Source: Epiperipatus broadwayi
Lineage: Eukaryota > Onychophora > Udeonychophora > Euonychophora > Peripatidae
Assembly (NCBI GenBank): GCA_028023455.1
Contig: JAQFVV010000229.1
Coordinates: forward strand, 864,501 to 928,500
Reading direction: 5' to 3'
DNA length: 64,000 nt
Shown here: piece after piece, positions 24,461 through 37,269 of the stretch
Layout of the letters: each line of letters begins with the position of its first letter
Numbering within the stretch: position 1 is the stretch's first letter
The notes under the pieces: generated by a model
Databases searched by the model: none
What the model saw: only the letters and a program-made list of their open reading frames with translations
What the model was told of the DNA's origin: nothing
Made by a program: the position numbers and the translations under genes

Positions 24461-27400
24461 TTTATATATATATATTATAATGTTTTCCATTTTGCTAGGC
24501 TTCTACACGCTAATATAAACTGTGCATGAGTTGATCAAGCTATGTCAAAAAGAAGAAAGTTGTATTTCTATTCTAAAAACATAGCTATATTTCCTGATCA
24601 ACTCAGCCTATTAATTGTTGATAATTATGCTATTGATGAAATCGGCTTTTAATTTATTTAATATGGGCACCAGGTCCTTTTATTCTAAAGAGACCGCTGA
24701 AATAGTCAAATAACGTCTCACGAGTAAAAAAAGAAAAATACTTTTAAACTAATCGGTATTACATCATACCGTAATGAGAATTATTTTTTTAAGATTATTA
24801 TTCCTGGGCTTATTGAAACATATTGGCAAAGGTAAATTACGTTTTAAATCTTATTAAACTAATAATAAAAAATAATAACTATTATTAATAATGCACAAAT
24901 GAAAATTGATATTAGAAATTTTTATTATAACAGATTAAAAATCTGTTTAAGTTAAAACGAGAATTCCTAATCAAGCCAATTAGAGAGAACACATATTAAT
25001 TCAAACATGACGCAATCAATAAAATAAAATAATTAATTAAAAAGCTCTGGTATAAACAAAAGTTTCTTGTACAGAAAAAATGAAAGTCTCTATCGGGATT
25101 ATTTTAAGACTTGTTTGCAAACGCTTAATTTTGTCACAATCAGGAATAAGTAGTCTTACCGGTAAGTTTTAGTGAATTCACGATGGTTGTAGACAACTAT
25201 GCATAGTTTTTCAGGGTTAAAATGAGCTCACGGCCATTGATTATAAATTGATCTTGGTGCTGATTCCATAGGCTAGTCGCATAAGCTTCTCTGGTGTCCA
25301 TCAGTAACAATGTCAGCTAAAGCTCCGGTCTACTCTCGTATGAAGAACTTTTTCATTGTAGAGTGGTATGGATTCTTTAATCCAAAACCAACCAAAAGAA
25401 TATCAGGCAAACCAAGACGTTCTTCCAACTGACCTCTGCCTTTTATACTAGAGGCCCAGTTTTCTGACTTCTGCGCATGCTATTATCATGGCATTTTGTG
25501 TTTATAATCTTATACAGTCTTTATCATTTTTCAATTATTAAGTTCTCATTTTTTTATCAAGTTTTTCGGCCATGTTTAATTAGCTAAAATATTTTTCTTT
25601 TAGCTTATCTTTTTACTTGCTTTTGGAATTCTTTTGTTCTCTCCAATTCTACTTTTATTTCTAATTACATTAAAAAAAATACGAAAGAATAATGTAACTT
25701 TCATTGTACGTTATTTTTTTAAAAAAAAAAAATTATAGTCAAAAAAAATCTAAATTTACTTTTATTTTTTTTTAGCTTTTACCAAATGCCAATATATTTG
25801 CAACGTATATAAATAAACATTACAATATATATATATTATCCTCATATTCTGAATGCTAAACTACTTCAAGCTGAATCTCATTTTTCATCTTGTACTCAGT
25901 CACATTACTGTTTGAGATCTAATGATTTTTTTTTTCAAGAGTTAACCTTGATAATGGCAGATACCAAATATAAAATTTGTGAAATCTAATAGTTATTTTT
26001 TATTGTTGTTTATTTGCATTTTTTTTTTGAGTATTTATATTTTTCTTTGAATAAAGTATAGTAGAAGTTGTGTAGTTAAATACAGTGTATATTGTGGCAC
26101 ACTGTATTTTCTTCAATATATAAAGTTTCATAACATTTTCATTTGTTATATTTTAATACATTCTAGAACTTGTATATTATGTTTATAGTCATTCTATGAT
26201 ATGCAGTTTAAAAATGGGTACTGATTTAGTATGTGTTCATGGCCATTTTACATTATAAGAATCATCCAAACCCAGGCTGACAGATTCAAGCGATAAATAA
26301 TATCGATCAATCTACATGTTATTGCAACCCGACCATTCGTTACAAAATTGCCATTTTCATCAATAATACAAAAAAAAAATTTGTACAGTTATAAGTTCAC
26401 AATTTTCATTCAAGAATTTAAAAATAAAAACTTGGTTTGATCAAAAAAAATAATTTTCATACAGTTATAAGAAATCTAATCACATGATTTAAAAAATGTT
26501 TATATGGTGTTAATTCAATATCTTTCTACTTTATTGCCCTATCATGTGTCTTATTATTTTTGTCAAAGATTTTCTGAATAAAGATAAAAAATATATGTTG
26601 CAATAGTCAGAATTAATTTATGTATTATTCTTATTCTATTTCTAATAAATACTATTTTTATCCATAACATTATCTATCTATTTAATCAAAGATCTATTTA
26701 TTCTTCCAATCTATTATTTTATTTCTGGTAATTTTTATATACCTCTATTGAATATATTATTAAATCAAAATTTTTATTTTTATTTGCATGTGTTTTACTA
26801 TTTATATCTCATACATTTAATATTTAAAATTCTGTTTATATACTTTTATAATCTTTTTCTATGTGAATATTTTCAATTTCTAAAAAAGATTTCTAAACTC
26901 CAGTGATCTATTTAAGATTGTGTACTTTATAAGAATAAAATGGTATATACTTGCATAATTAAATATTACTATAAATATTAATCTTTTTCAACAATATATG
27001 ATATCTGATCATAACTTATAATTGTGTGATATTTCTGAGCAGTTTAATTAATATAGTGAAACAGCAATATTTATTGTATTAATATTCATTGATTTCCATT
27101 ATACACTATTTATAAGAAATATAAATAAAAAATATAAACATTAAAATTCGTAATTCTAATAAATTTTACATTATAGCAAGAGTCCTTTTCTGTCTTGGAG
27201 CACCCTCACTAAATTCAAAATTTTAAATGTTGCAATTTATACTGACTCTATCACATTTTTTAATAATATTTATTCAGGTTATGCTAAAGCTATTTATATT
27301 TTATTTTTCACTTTTTTTTTCTCCCAAGAGTTAATATAATACAGTATTTTATAAAATACAACGCTCTCTATGAATAAATCTGGAAACTACAAAATTTAAG

Positions 27401-28256
27401 AAAATGTATTAAATATCTTTCTTAAGTAATAAAATGAAAGTTTAAAAAAAAACCTGTTTAATTGTTCTTGTATTGCATCAGAAAATCTGAAATGCTAAAT
27501 ACAAATAGGTGTGATTGTTAATATTCTGAAATTGATAGAATGAAAAACATTCAAACAGCCAATAATGAAACTACTATTATGTACTCATAAAAAACATATT
27601 TCAGAAAAAAAATATTGTCCAGAGCGTTTAATTGCAGTAAAGCTGGATCATTTTGATATATCAATCCTTTGAGGTAGTAAAAATCTAATTCTTCACTGTT
27701 CATTTTTTTAAAAAAAGATATGTTTTTATTATTATTTTTATGTTTGAATGATTGTAGATGAGTTAACATACACTATTAATATATATGTAAATGTGCACTC
27801 TTAATTTTTTTATTAAAAGCTATCTTTTTGAAAAAAAGTGTTAATATAATTTTTATTTGTACATGCATATGCTACATATAAAAAAGTATCTGTGTTATAT
27901 ATACATGATGTTGAAATGTACACTTACAGGACTATAAACAATATATACTGTAATCAAAGCTTATCAAAAAAAACATGAGCTATTGTTTATAAAATATTTT
28001 GTATATGAGCAAAGCTTGGAACAAAATATAGCAAATATCATGACTTCACTGTATTTTATATAGATATATTATAAATAAGCATTTATTTTTATAGCGTCTG
28101 TATATAATTGTAATTACATTCATATCGGCCTTTCAAGCCAATTGTGCAAACGCTTTGCGAGTGTTAAATAAATGAGGTTTTATATTTATATCTTTTTAAA
28201 ACATGCCATGTCTTTTATATTTTATATTTGTTTCAATCTTTTTACTTTTTCAATAG
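24461..28256. other. 3' part of the large cyclase intron
   Basis: Between 24.5 and 25.5 kb the sequence is less A+T-rich, with CpGs and an ACTTCTGCGCATGC-type piece, resembling an old LTR or promoter, but no partner copy is visible. The rest is A+T-rich with T and A runs (25660-25770) and no recognisable gene. It ends in the acceptor TTTTTCAATAG at 28246-28256. Confidence 0.4.
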
Positions 28257-28376
28257 GGCAAAGGCATTGTCACCACATATTGGCTGGAACCTCAAACATC
28301 TAATGATGTACTTCAAGTAGCTGATAAGAATTTGAATTCGGCATCAGCTTCTCTTCCATCATTAGGCATGACATGA
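28257..28376 (+). CDS. Membrane guanylate cyclase, terminal exon with stop
   Basis: The exon encodes GKGIVTTYWLEPQT and continues for 39 residues to a TGA at 28374-28376. GKG-x-V-x-TYWL closes the cyclase domain in natriuretic-type receptors. The tail after it is short (about 29 residues), Ser/Ala-rich and ends SLPSLGMT. It has no PDZ-like or other motif I can name. The four exons in the window total 184 codons in one frame. Confidence 0.95.
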   Translation, partial: GKGIVTTYWLEPQTSNDVLQVADKNLNSASASLPSLGMT

Positions 28377-28545
28377 AGAATCTTTTGTTGATGATAGGAA
28401 TTATTTATAATTTTTAAATAATATTTGTAAATGTTATATATATATTTCATTTTTTTCTATTGTTATTTTTTTAATGAATTGAAAGTTATGTATTATATCT
28501 AAAATAATTGCTTCTATAAATAAAGTATTATGTAATGAAAAGTGA
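28377..28545 (+). terminator. 3' UTR and poly(A) signal of the cyclase gene
   Basis: An AATAAA hexamer lies at 28519-28524, about 145 bp after the stop, within an A+T-rich UTR. Cleavage would fall around 28535-28550. No other strong hexamer is closer in a better context, though A+T richness makes chance hexamers common. Confidence 0.65.
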
Positions 28546-29330
28546 TAGACTATTAATTGTTCCTGCTGGGCAAAACCTTTACAACAGTCTCCATACAAAA
28601 ACTACAATATTCATAACTGTCTCGTACAAGAGATTTTCATTTTTTTATCCTTGCTTTACTCTCTAAATATTAATAGTTAGATACACATATAATCAAGCAC
28701 CATTGAATCTCTAATTGGGTTGGCTTTGAGGCAGCTATCTGAATAAAAAATTGTCAGCCTGTTGAAACTTACGAATGTTTTTTAACTTTTATGCAGAACA
28801 AATTTTGTAATTCAAGATATTGATATGACAGACAAATGTGCTAATCACTTTGTGACAAATCTTTTGACATAAGTTACTTTAAAAGTTTATATTTTAATAC
28901 TATAATAACAATATTTAGCTTAATAAGTAATTATTAATAATATTGATATATTTATCTAGGGTCAATCATCATCAACATATATACAGAAGTTATATTCTTA
29001 TAAATTAAGTTGAAATAAAATATGATGGATAGTAAAAGATATTGAATACATTTCAGAGAATTTATGATCTGGTTTCACTGATAAAGCTAGTTTGATTCCA
29101 GTGCGTCTTGAAAACTATTGTTTTTTTTCTGATGTATTTGTTCATTTGTTTGGGAAAAAATGATATTACAAAGTAGATTTGCATATATATATATATATAT
29201 TATTGTAGGAGTAAATATATACTCATACATACATATAATCAATATGTAAACATTATATTTGTATTCTTATTATATTTATGAAAATAAATATATAATTTAG
29301 TAAGTTAGTATTTTTCATTCTTTAAAATGA
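28546..29330. other. A+T-rich intergenic stretch
   Basis: An (AT)n run sits at 29184-29202. No gene or repeat family recognised. Confidence 0.5.
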
Positions 29331-30700
29331 ATTCAACCCCAAGAAATCCTCATCGTAGAAAATTCTTTCGGAAAAAATAACAACCTCAAGATTTCTCGCC
29401 AAGCCACAAGAATTTATGGGCTTTCCTATTTACTTTTCTCAATCATCAATGTCAAGACAAATACAAAATACTCTAATAGGTTCTACCTCTAAAATAATTC
29501 AAACTCTCTCGAAAGTGTATTTGTCATTACAGGGAAAGATGGCACTTCTCAACATGAAAGTCATGTCGAGAATTGCATACTATCTGCCGATCATTACCAT
29601 TTCAAAAGCCTTTTCCAAAAAGATTAACAGCTTATGCTCCAAACTTTTCTGTAAGAACAACACCACATTAATTAGCATGTCCAGAATGCAAGTACATTGT
29701 AAATACAATGGGATGTCCTTCCACTCCGTTGATGCAATTATCTTTCAAAAATCTTTTACATTAATTATTAACCTGATGAAAAAACATGAATCAATAACTT
29801 TCAGTGAACCAATTGAACCTACAGACCGTCCTCCGCCTCGTAAAAGTGCTGGCTGGATCAACTGCTCTGGACGCTTAACCAGCATTTAACTAAAGATCAA
29901 AAATTACAAAAATCAAAAATTACCATCTGGGAGGCGTACAGTATAATTAATCCAAATTATCCCACAATTGCTCCAAATCTTGGCTTCACCAACTACAAAT
30001 TAACAACAATTTTTAAATTTCTCACTCTTGAGCCTAAATACCTTAATCTCATTATTAAAATAAACTTAAAAGCCATGCCCACAAATAAATTCCTTCATTT
30101 CAAAAGATTCTACAATAAGATAGACCCTTTTTGTCAAATATGTAAAAGGCAAGAAGAGTCATTCAACCATATAATATACTCATGCCCTGGGCTCAATAAA
30201 ATAAATTTAGCCATATACCATAACTTAATGGTGGATTACTACAAAATCATGTCTATTAGAGAAGCTTTACAAACTAAACAGTTTCCTATTATTAGACTTT
30301 CCATCTTTATTGTACATGCTATATGGAATGTCAGATGTAAGCATTTGTTCACAGTGTCTGTCTCTGAACCAGTCAGTCTTTTCATGAATATTATTAAGAA
30401 AGTAAAAAACAGAGACTATCATTGCATCAAAATTCATGTATAATGAAATGTGGAAGTTACTTAATATACCAGATCCACCGAATCATTAGTAGCTGAGCAA
30501 AAGATGAATAATAGATTCATTTTGCATCAATGCTGATAGGTGAATAGAAAAGCTACATCAGTTTACTATTATTTATCAGAAGATAATCAATATACAAATG
30601 GCCCCAGACTGTTGATGATGTGTAAAACATAATTTTTTTCTGTCTTTTATAAGTATGTGAACATTATTTTTCATAAATAAAAGCTTTTGAGATTAAAATG
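29331..30700 (+). pseudogene. Non-LTR retrotransposon, 3' half of ORF2 (remnant)
   Basis: A 157-residue open stretch (29416-29889) has the thumb/connection pattern of LINE reverse transcriptases (GKMALLNMKVMSRIAYYLPI, then a K-I-x-x-L-C-S-K-L-F stretch and GMSF). After one frameshift a second stretch (30075-30443) has FCQICKRQEESFNHIIYSCP, the C-x2-C-x7-H-x4-C C-terminal zinc motif of LINE ORF2. A 3' UTR follows to an A-rich end near 30700. The catalytic palm is missing, consistent with 5' truncation. Best guess: L1/L2-like. Confidence 0.8.
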
Positions 30701-32052
30701 AAAAAAAGACATTGAGAAGATGGTTGACAAGGTAATAAATGACCTCTGGGTTCACATAGTTTATCGAATTAAAGGAAATGAAATTAACTTAGTGTTTTTA
30801 ATATTCAATTGTATTGTAACAATGTAGAATACGAGATGCTTCAGCAAACTCATGGAGCAAGATATAAAAATAATTCTATTCTTTTTATTAAAAGACTAAG
30901 GATTCTATTTTTTGTCAGCTATATCCTCATAAAAACTTATACTATGTATGATTTAAAAGAACAGTGTAAGATAAAATCTATATTTTGAACGATTTAATAT
31001 TTATTAGAAGAAATTTCTAATATTTGTTTAAAGAAAGTAATTTGAATATATTTTCATGTTCTATAAAAATTGTTCGAATTACATGTTCTAAAATGTAAAC
31101 TTCATTTTAAAAAAGAACATGTCTATAAAAACTTCAACTAGATTTAATGTACTTTACATTATAAGGAAAATGCAAAGTGAGTAGAACACCAATTTATCGT
31201 GGGATATATAAAATGCACTTGCCTAGTCAAATATATATGTGTGAATAACATCTTTTGCTGAATGCCTTAGGATTATAAAAAAATTAGATCTTCAAAATGG
31301 AATTATAATTGTTAATAAAGGAACTGTGTATTAAGAAGTTGAAATCTACATATAAAGAGGAAACTAAATGTCAACTTAGGATATCCTATTTTCTTTAATG
31401 TCTAACAACAAAGGAATCAAAAATTGCATCTTCGAAGGATTTTCATTTGTGAATTCCAGGAACATCAGAGATTATTGTATTAACTTTTATAAATACCATT
31501 TAAGTTTTTTGAAAATTATAATTGGGAAAGGTTAATTTCATTTCCTTTATTATCATATTCATTTTTATTAAAGAAATCAATAATAAGAGAGAATTAATAA
31601 TTTAAAATATTTTTATTTATATTTATTATTAATAAAGATTTAAATATAGTTTAAGAAATGTTAATATGGGAAAGGGATAAAATGAACTTGGAGGTAAGAG
31701 ATTAAATTATTTTTAAATTCACATATTATTATTTTCTATGACATGACACTACATTGTTTATACTAATCCAAATAGTCTAATAACTGTAATGTATGATAAG
31801 TGAATAAATTATTAATAAATATAAGTTACGTACAATCATTTTAACGAATTATCTTTATGAAAAAATATGGATACCTGGAATTCCACAACATTAAATAAAA
31901 TCATATCAGCATGGACAAATAACTAATAAGGCTACCAATTACTTAAAAATTGGTTCAGCAAAGGTTTTCCTGTGAAACAGTTGCAAAATTTATCACTGAC
32001 CTTCTGGAATATCTTATAAAATTTATCTTCATGCAAAGAAAGCATTTTAAAT
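30701..32052. other. A+T-rich intergenic stretch
   Basis: No gene or repeat family that I can support. It includes several long TTTAAA-rich segments. Confidence 0.45.
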
Positions 32053-32424
32053 GGAGATAGAGTTATTATTCCTTTCCAAGATTGTATATTGAGATTCTAA
32101 ATGTATTGCACAAATGGACAGTCAAGTGCAATATATGATATTAAATTATTACAAGAACATGCTTAACTGGCCAGATTAATACTTGTCTATCTGAAAGATT
32201 TCAGATCATGTCCTAAAACTACAAAACTATAGTAACATATTCACATTGACTATGCTAGACCATTTATAGATTATAAATTTCTACTGCTTCTCAATGTGTA
32301 CTACCAATTGTTAATTAAAATAATGCATATCAAAAATACCAGAATAAAAGAATTTGATAAATTTGGTGAAATATTTTCAGTGCATGACTATCCAGAGATG
32401 ATTATTACAGATAGTAGCACCTAC
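32053..32424 (+). pseudogene. Gypsy integrase fragment (remnant)
   Basis: The + strand reads RVIIPFQDCILRF then a broken frame, then HIDYARPFIDYKFLLLLNVY and EMIITDSSTYISS. These match the Gypsy integrase spacer (R-V-V-I-P...H), the first catalytic Asp region (H-x-D-Y-A-G-P-F) and the second Asp region (TD-S/N-G-x-x-F). The glycine of GPF is Arg here, and the TDNG-type box reads TDSS. Stops interrupt the frame. Confidence 0.75.
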
Positions 32425-32641
32425 ATATCTTCAAACCCAGCTATCCAACTCATTGTTTATAACTTACAAGCTTAAGGGTATAGGGTCATGTGATTTATGA
32501 CTTATTTTGACTATTTATAGTCTCTGCCTTAAGTCTTATGCAATGTTATATTGCTAAGACTACTAATATATGGTATGGCTGAAGATCTCTCAACCCCATA
32601 TAGCTATTTGAGTTGGATAGCTGGGTTTGAAGACATCTAGG
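32420..32641. repeat. Inverted duplication at the end of the integrase fragment
   Basis: The left arm (32420-32452) ends the integrase-like coding sequence and the right arm (32609-32641) is its inverted copy: TGAGTTGGATAGCTGGGTTT at the inner part, two mismatches in 33 bases. The loop is 156 bp. As the arm is itself integrase-derived, this is an inverted duplication of element DNA, not an independent MITE. Confidence 0.8.
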
Positions 32642-33054
32642 TGTCTGAAAATTTCAGATTTCCCACTCAATAGATAACTTTTAGTTAAATGCTTGTCTTT
32701 GGGTTAGTGTTTTTAGATCTAGTGTCTGAACCTACCCTAGCACCTCTAAGGAGTGCCAGAGAACAAAAACATGGTCAGAGGTTTGGGAGCAGTCTTGGCA
32801 GAGATATTTTAAATGCTTTCTCTAGCTAAGCATTTATCACAAAGCTTGTTAAGGAATTGGAAATCCTGATTGTTTATATTACATAAGATTAATTAGACAT
32901 TTAAAATAAGCAATAAAATGATTTGGTTAATTAATACCTCTTAATCTGAGATTATTATTAAAACTGATCTGTCACGAAAGCAATCCTAGCTTTGTTACTT
33001 TCTAAAATGACTTTAAACTCAATCTAACAATTAAAATATATAAACAATGTATAT

Positions 33055-33135
33055 GAGAAGGACCGTGTGGTGCAATCATAGTATATTCACCTGCATATCC
33101 ATTATCTGAGTATAAATCCCCACTGAACAAACTTG
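33055..33135 (+). repeat. tRNA-like SINE head, candidate
   Basis: GGACCGTGTGGTGCAAT followed about 40 bases later by CTGAGTATAAATCCC resembles the A-box and B-box halves of a tRNA-derived SINE. The anticodon arm is not clear, and no tail or second copy was proven. A tRNA gene is unlikely because the arms do not pair well. Confidence 0.35.
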
Positions 33136-33908
33136 AATTTTTTCAACAAAATTGGGGTTTTTCTTTCAGGTAAGCAACCCAATATATTATTCAATATTGG
33201 TCACTAAATAGTTGGTATTTTTATTTGTACTGATCTGAAGGTTATGGTAGTCATAGATACTTTCTTGAGACTGCATCTCTGGGTCTTCAACTTTGTTCAC
33301 TGACAATGAGCATTGTGGGGAGTTTACTTTGGTTTTATTCTCTTCTATATGATTGGGAGGGGTAGGATTGTTATACCTAGTTATTCTCAGTTAGAGAGTA
33401 AATAAACTCTAACCACCTTGTATTATTGAATATCCTTCTCCATTACTTATCAAGAATTATTGGTCAGCCTTTGTTTCATAAGCTCTGATAAAATTTCAAG
33501 TAAGAGTGTCAATATCAAATAAACAACGTAATTTTTATACATAACTATTAGGTAGATATATTGTAAATATTAGATATGGTTTATTGTACTATACATTTTT
33601 ACTATTACTAAATATAACAAATTATAAATATTTATAAATAATTCACATTCAAGTCGCAAAAAAATACTTTAATAAAGAAGTGATATTTTAAAAATATGAT
33701 ATTTTGTTTCCTATTTCATTGATGACATTAGAAAAATCACCATTGTCTACTATTCATCTCTATACCTAATATAACTACTAAGTCTAATCACCCTTCATAT
33801 ATCATAATGATAAATTTTTAATAAACTTTACTATAAAAAAGTTAAGTATTTGATATTGACACAGCTAATATAAAATAAATTCTTATTCTGAAAAAGTTCA
33901 TTATATAA
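33136..33908. other. Intergenic stretch, no gene seen
   Basis: Slightly richer in G+C between 33280 and 33420, then A+T-rich. No domain or repeat recognised. Confidence 0.4.
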
Positions 33909-34094
33909 GGGATTCAAACTCAGACATTCACATGATCCTCAACTCTCCATGCCATCTCATATTGTTGACTCACCTGATCACACACATGTTGAAAAGATAA
34001 ATAATCACCAATATATGTACTTCATGCTAAACCAGCAATATGAGATGGTATGGAGAGTTGAGAGTCATGTGAAAGTCTGAGTTTGAATCCCTCA
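33909..34094. repeat. Foldback element with tRNA T-arm-like ends (copy 2)
   Basis: Arms GGGATTCAAACTCAGAC...CTCAACTCTCCATGCC and the mirrored GGAGAGTTGAG...GTCTGAGTTTGAATCCC, about 60 bp each with few mismatches. The loop holds TGATCACACACATG and AAAAGATAAATAATC, which match inner parts of the copy at 13193-13682. Thus it belongs to the same superfamily although the arms differ. Confidence 0.85.
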
Positions 34095-35079
34095 TATATT
34101 ACATTATATGTGCAGGTGTGTGTAATCCTGGATAGTGTATGAAAAAGTTTGTTACAAATATTATCTGCAATATGTATTGTAGTTTATTCACGACATTATC
34201 TACATCATTTTCACAAAATGATTTGAAATCTCATATTTTTAAAATAAACTTTTATTCAACTTAAAAATTCTGTTGTTTGTTTCTTTATGATAAATTTTGT
34301 AATCGTTATTTAACAGACTTTCATCAAATAGATTTTCTTCAAATTTTGTTCATATGTTAGAAATAGATGATAATATAATATGACCATGAAATATTTCAGA
34401 TGGGTATCCTGGTTTATTTACTGTAAAAGGACTGATGAACTTAATTTTGAATGTATTGATAACTGCTCAGTAAATTTTCAGCAATACACATAAAAAGGAT
34501 TACTCTAAAAAGTGTTAATGCTTAACTAAAATACAAATAAAATAAATCTTATTTTCAATTAATTGTAAAAGTTTCAAAAATAAATGAATTTTTTCTCCTG
34601 ATTGTATTTTTTTTTTTTTTATGTTTCTTTCATAAACATAATAATATTAGAATCTATTTTTGAAATACAAATTCCTTTAAAATGTTACCTTATTCTTCAT
34701 TTTAATTAGAAATACTTACAAAAATGTTTGAACACAAAACAATTAAAAATAATATATACAAAATATTTTATAATAAATGCTTTTATTCTGAACAAAGCAT
34801 GATTTTTTTTATTTTTCCAAGTTAAATATAAAAACTGCACTTGTTGAAAAAACATTTTTTTTTTTTTTTACTTTTTAATGCACTATTTAAGTACAGTATA
34901 ATTTTAATACTTGGAATTGGGATATAATTACATCTAAACTCCAAGTATGTAAATCATACTTGTATTCAAATATTACAGATTCAGCCTGTATCCTGCACAT
35001 CCCTCTTCTGTGTATTCAAATGGATAAGGTTCTATACATGAGATGTCAGAGTGATGTGGGCATGACAATAATATTGGCA
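34095..35079. other. A+T-rich intergenic stretch
   Basis: Contains T-runs at about 34607-34620 and 34855-34870. No gene recognised. The frame at 34960-35166 runs into the next repeat and is not a gene. Confidence 0.45.
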
Positions 35080-35406
35080 TCAAATTTCATCATCAGATTT
35101 TCAACAGTCTGGATGGTTGAAGAGTTGGAAGGTGGAGTAGATGGAAGCCTGACCATTAAAATTTGAAGATTTGTTATCTTAATATAAACTAAACACTGAT
35201 TACATATATATATGGGAGATGATGATTTGGACCAACTGACAAGTATGGTTCAGAATTAAATGTGTATATGGGAAATCATTTATCATTTTCACATGTGTGT
35301 GATCATGTGTATCAGTTGTATGAGATAACATAGAGTGGCTAGCTGAAGGGAGCTTAAAAGTCTATGTTTGAAGGGAGCTTAAAAGTCTATGTTCAAATGC
35401 CCTATA
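35080..35406. repeat. Foldback family with tRNA T-arm-like ends (copy 3, left-truncated)
   Basis: Matches the right two thirds of the 13.2-kb copy: ATGGTTGAAGAGTTGG, GGTGGAGTAGATGGAAGCCTG, AAGATTTGTTATCTTAATAT, the (AT)n junction, CACATGTGTGTGATCATG, and the terminal GTTCAAATGCCCTATAATTA. A 25-bp piece near the end (GAAGGGAGCTTAAAAGTCTATG) is duplicated in tandem. The left arm is missing or unrecognisable. Confidence 0.8.
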
Positions 35407-35629
35407 ATTAATTTTTTAGTGCACTGTAAGTAAAAGCATTCATTATAAAATATTTTTTTATAAACTATCTAATTCTTTACTTTCTAATATTTTTATATGT
35501 ATAATTAATTTAAAATAATAAAGATGTGTGTATATACATCCAATCAGTATACTACATTAAACTTACCTAGATAATTAAAAATTTGTTAAACTTGCTTATA
35601 GAGGCTTTAACTGATTTAGAATTATCACA

Positions 35630-35796
35630 CGAACTCTCCATACAGTAGTGCAATCCAGCAGGAAGCCTATAAAGAAACTAGTCTGGGGATATTGGACGAG
35701 TAGGCACTAGATAGGGATTTTATGCACAAGCCTTCTGGCATCCATTGATTACTCTGGTTAGCACGGGATGGCATTACTGTATGGAGAGTTTTGCCT
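35630..35796. repeat. Foldback family A, copy 2 (left arm deleted)
   Basis: Has ACTCTCCATACAGTAGTGC at the left end. It then jumps to the right half of the family: AAACTAGTCTGGGGATATTG, GATAGGGATTTTATGCACAA and TGGAGAGTTTTGCC. Following flank sequence (TGTGCTAGTATA, GATG) is shared with the copy at 54602, suggesting a longer element or a shared insertion target. Confidence 0.85.
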
Positions 35797-36399
35797 GTTT
35801 AATAACAGTTATGTGCTAGTATAAGAGATGGTAATCATGTGAAGCCTATAATTAATGATTTAAATGCTTCTTTTTCCGTATCTTTTCATAGAAGTAGAAA
35901 ATAGATAGAGTGCAAGTGTTGCATTATTCAAAAAAAATTTTTACAGTACACAAAATAGTAAATAAAAAGCAAGAGATAAGCAAATCACATAAATTGCTTG
36001 ATTTAAAATAATTATTCTGGGTTACACACTTTTACTTTCATTGACGTAAATTTGCTCTTTACAATTCATCAAAATATTAACACATTATATATTACAAAAC
36101 TAATTTAATTTTTTTTAAAAATAGCTATACACAATAATATTAATATTGTTGCAGATTCATAATCCAAAATAGGGATATGAATATCACATAAAAACGTTAT
36201 TATATGCAAATATATATATATATAAAGTATCGGAAAATAGTTTTATTATAACTTCAACTATGCAAAAGATTTTTTTGATTTCTTTTCATTATTTTTTTTC
36301 TTTTGAGAAGGTCCCCAGAAAATTTTGAAAGTCTTAATTATGCTATTGTAGCTTAAGACTCATACACAAATGGCCCTGATATCATACAACTATAGCATT
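35797..36399. other. A+T-rich intergenic stretch
   Basis: An (AT)n run lies at 36209-36223. No gene recognised. Confidence 0.45.
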
Positions 36400-36750
36400 C
36401 CTTTTATAGCCAGTTTCGGAAGTTTAAAAACTGGGGTTGTTAAGCAAATCTTATATCTTGAACTTCAGTTAGTTCCTTTATCACTGCATCGCGCAGACAA
36501 ATTAAATAATCATTTATCATAATAGACAAAATAGTCGCACCTTGTAATTTTGTGCACAAATAGTGAAAAGATCTACAATCTCAGCACCCACTTTTGTGAC
36601 AGCATCAATTAGCCCGCGAATCATAGACATTGAGCTTGTGAGTCTGTTTTATTTTGCCATTGAACCAGGCAGAGCACTTTATAATTCTTCAGAATACCTC
36701 AAGAAATCAATATCGAACTAAACAAGTAAAGAATGCTCTTTTCTTGTTAG
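36400..36750 (-). pseudogene. Possible RT-derived fragment (uncertain)
   Basis: On the - strand, SAWFNGKIKQTHKLN is followed in another frame by SMIRGLIDAVTKVGAEIV. The W-F-x-x...NKL...S-x-I-x-G pattern is like the part after the RT thumb in some fish and invertebrate LINEs. The region has more CpG and G+C than its surroundings. This is an impression only; a unique sequence is equally possible. Confidence 0.25.
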
Positions 36751-36756
36751 AAAAAA

Positions 36757-37014
36757 TTGTACTTCCATTCGAACAGTCAGTTACGAATTGCCGAAATCCA
36801 AACACTAAATATTATTTTTACTAAATTAGACGACAAACAACAATTTTGCGTTTGTTTTCAAGATAGAAGCAAAAATTCGGGTGCCGCAATTTTAACAAAA
36901 AACTTGCAAAATCACGAAATGCAAAGAGATAGACATCCATCTCCTAACATCGGCACACCGAACATACCATTAAACTTAAATTTAACAGCATGTTTCATCA
37001 AAGTTTGTTTTTAA
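36757..37014 (+). CDS. Unrecognised 85-codon open frame
   Basis: The protein is Asn/Gln-rich, with a stretch KLDDKQQFCVCFQDRS, and lacks signal peptide, membrane segment or known domain. The base composition is a little more balanced than the surrounding DNA. I do not recognise it. It may be chance, an exon of an unseen gene, or a transposon remnant. Confidence 0.15.
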   Translation: MYFHSNSQLRIAEIQTLNIIFTKLDDKQQFCVCFQDRSKNSGAAILTKNLQNHEMQRDRHPSPNIGTPNIPLNLNLTACFIKVCF

Positions 37015-37269
37015 TTACATAATGAATAAGAGCTAGTGTGAAAGCTGAATTTCAATTTATTTGATAGTTGTTAAGGAAAATTGAAACTTCTTTTATAAAA
37101 TATCATTAAATGTATAAAAATTATTAAAATATTTTTATTGTATTGTAAATACAATTTATTTTGAAAAATAAAATTATTATATTTTCTATATGCTTTTCTT
37201 AAAAGTATCTAATATTTTATATAAATTTACAAAATACGCATTAATCATGTGATACATTAAAACGTTTTT

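Noticed and set aside
33055-33135. Functional tRNA gene
   Set aside because: A and B boxes are recognisable only loosely and the acceptor and anticodon stems do not pair; reported only as a SINE candidate.
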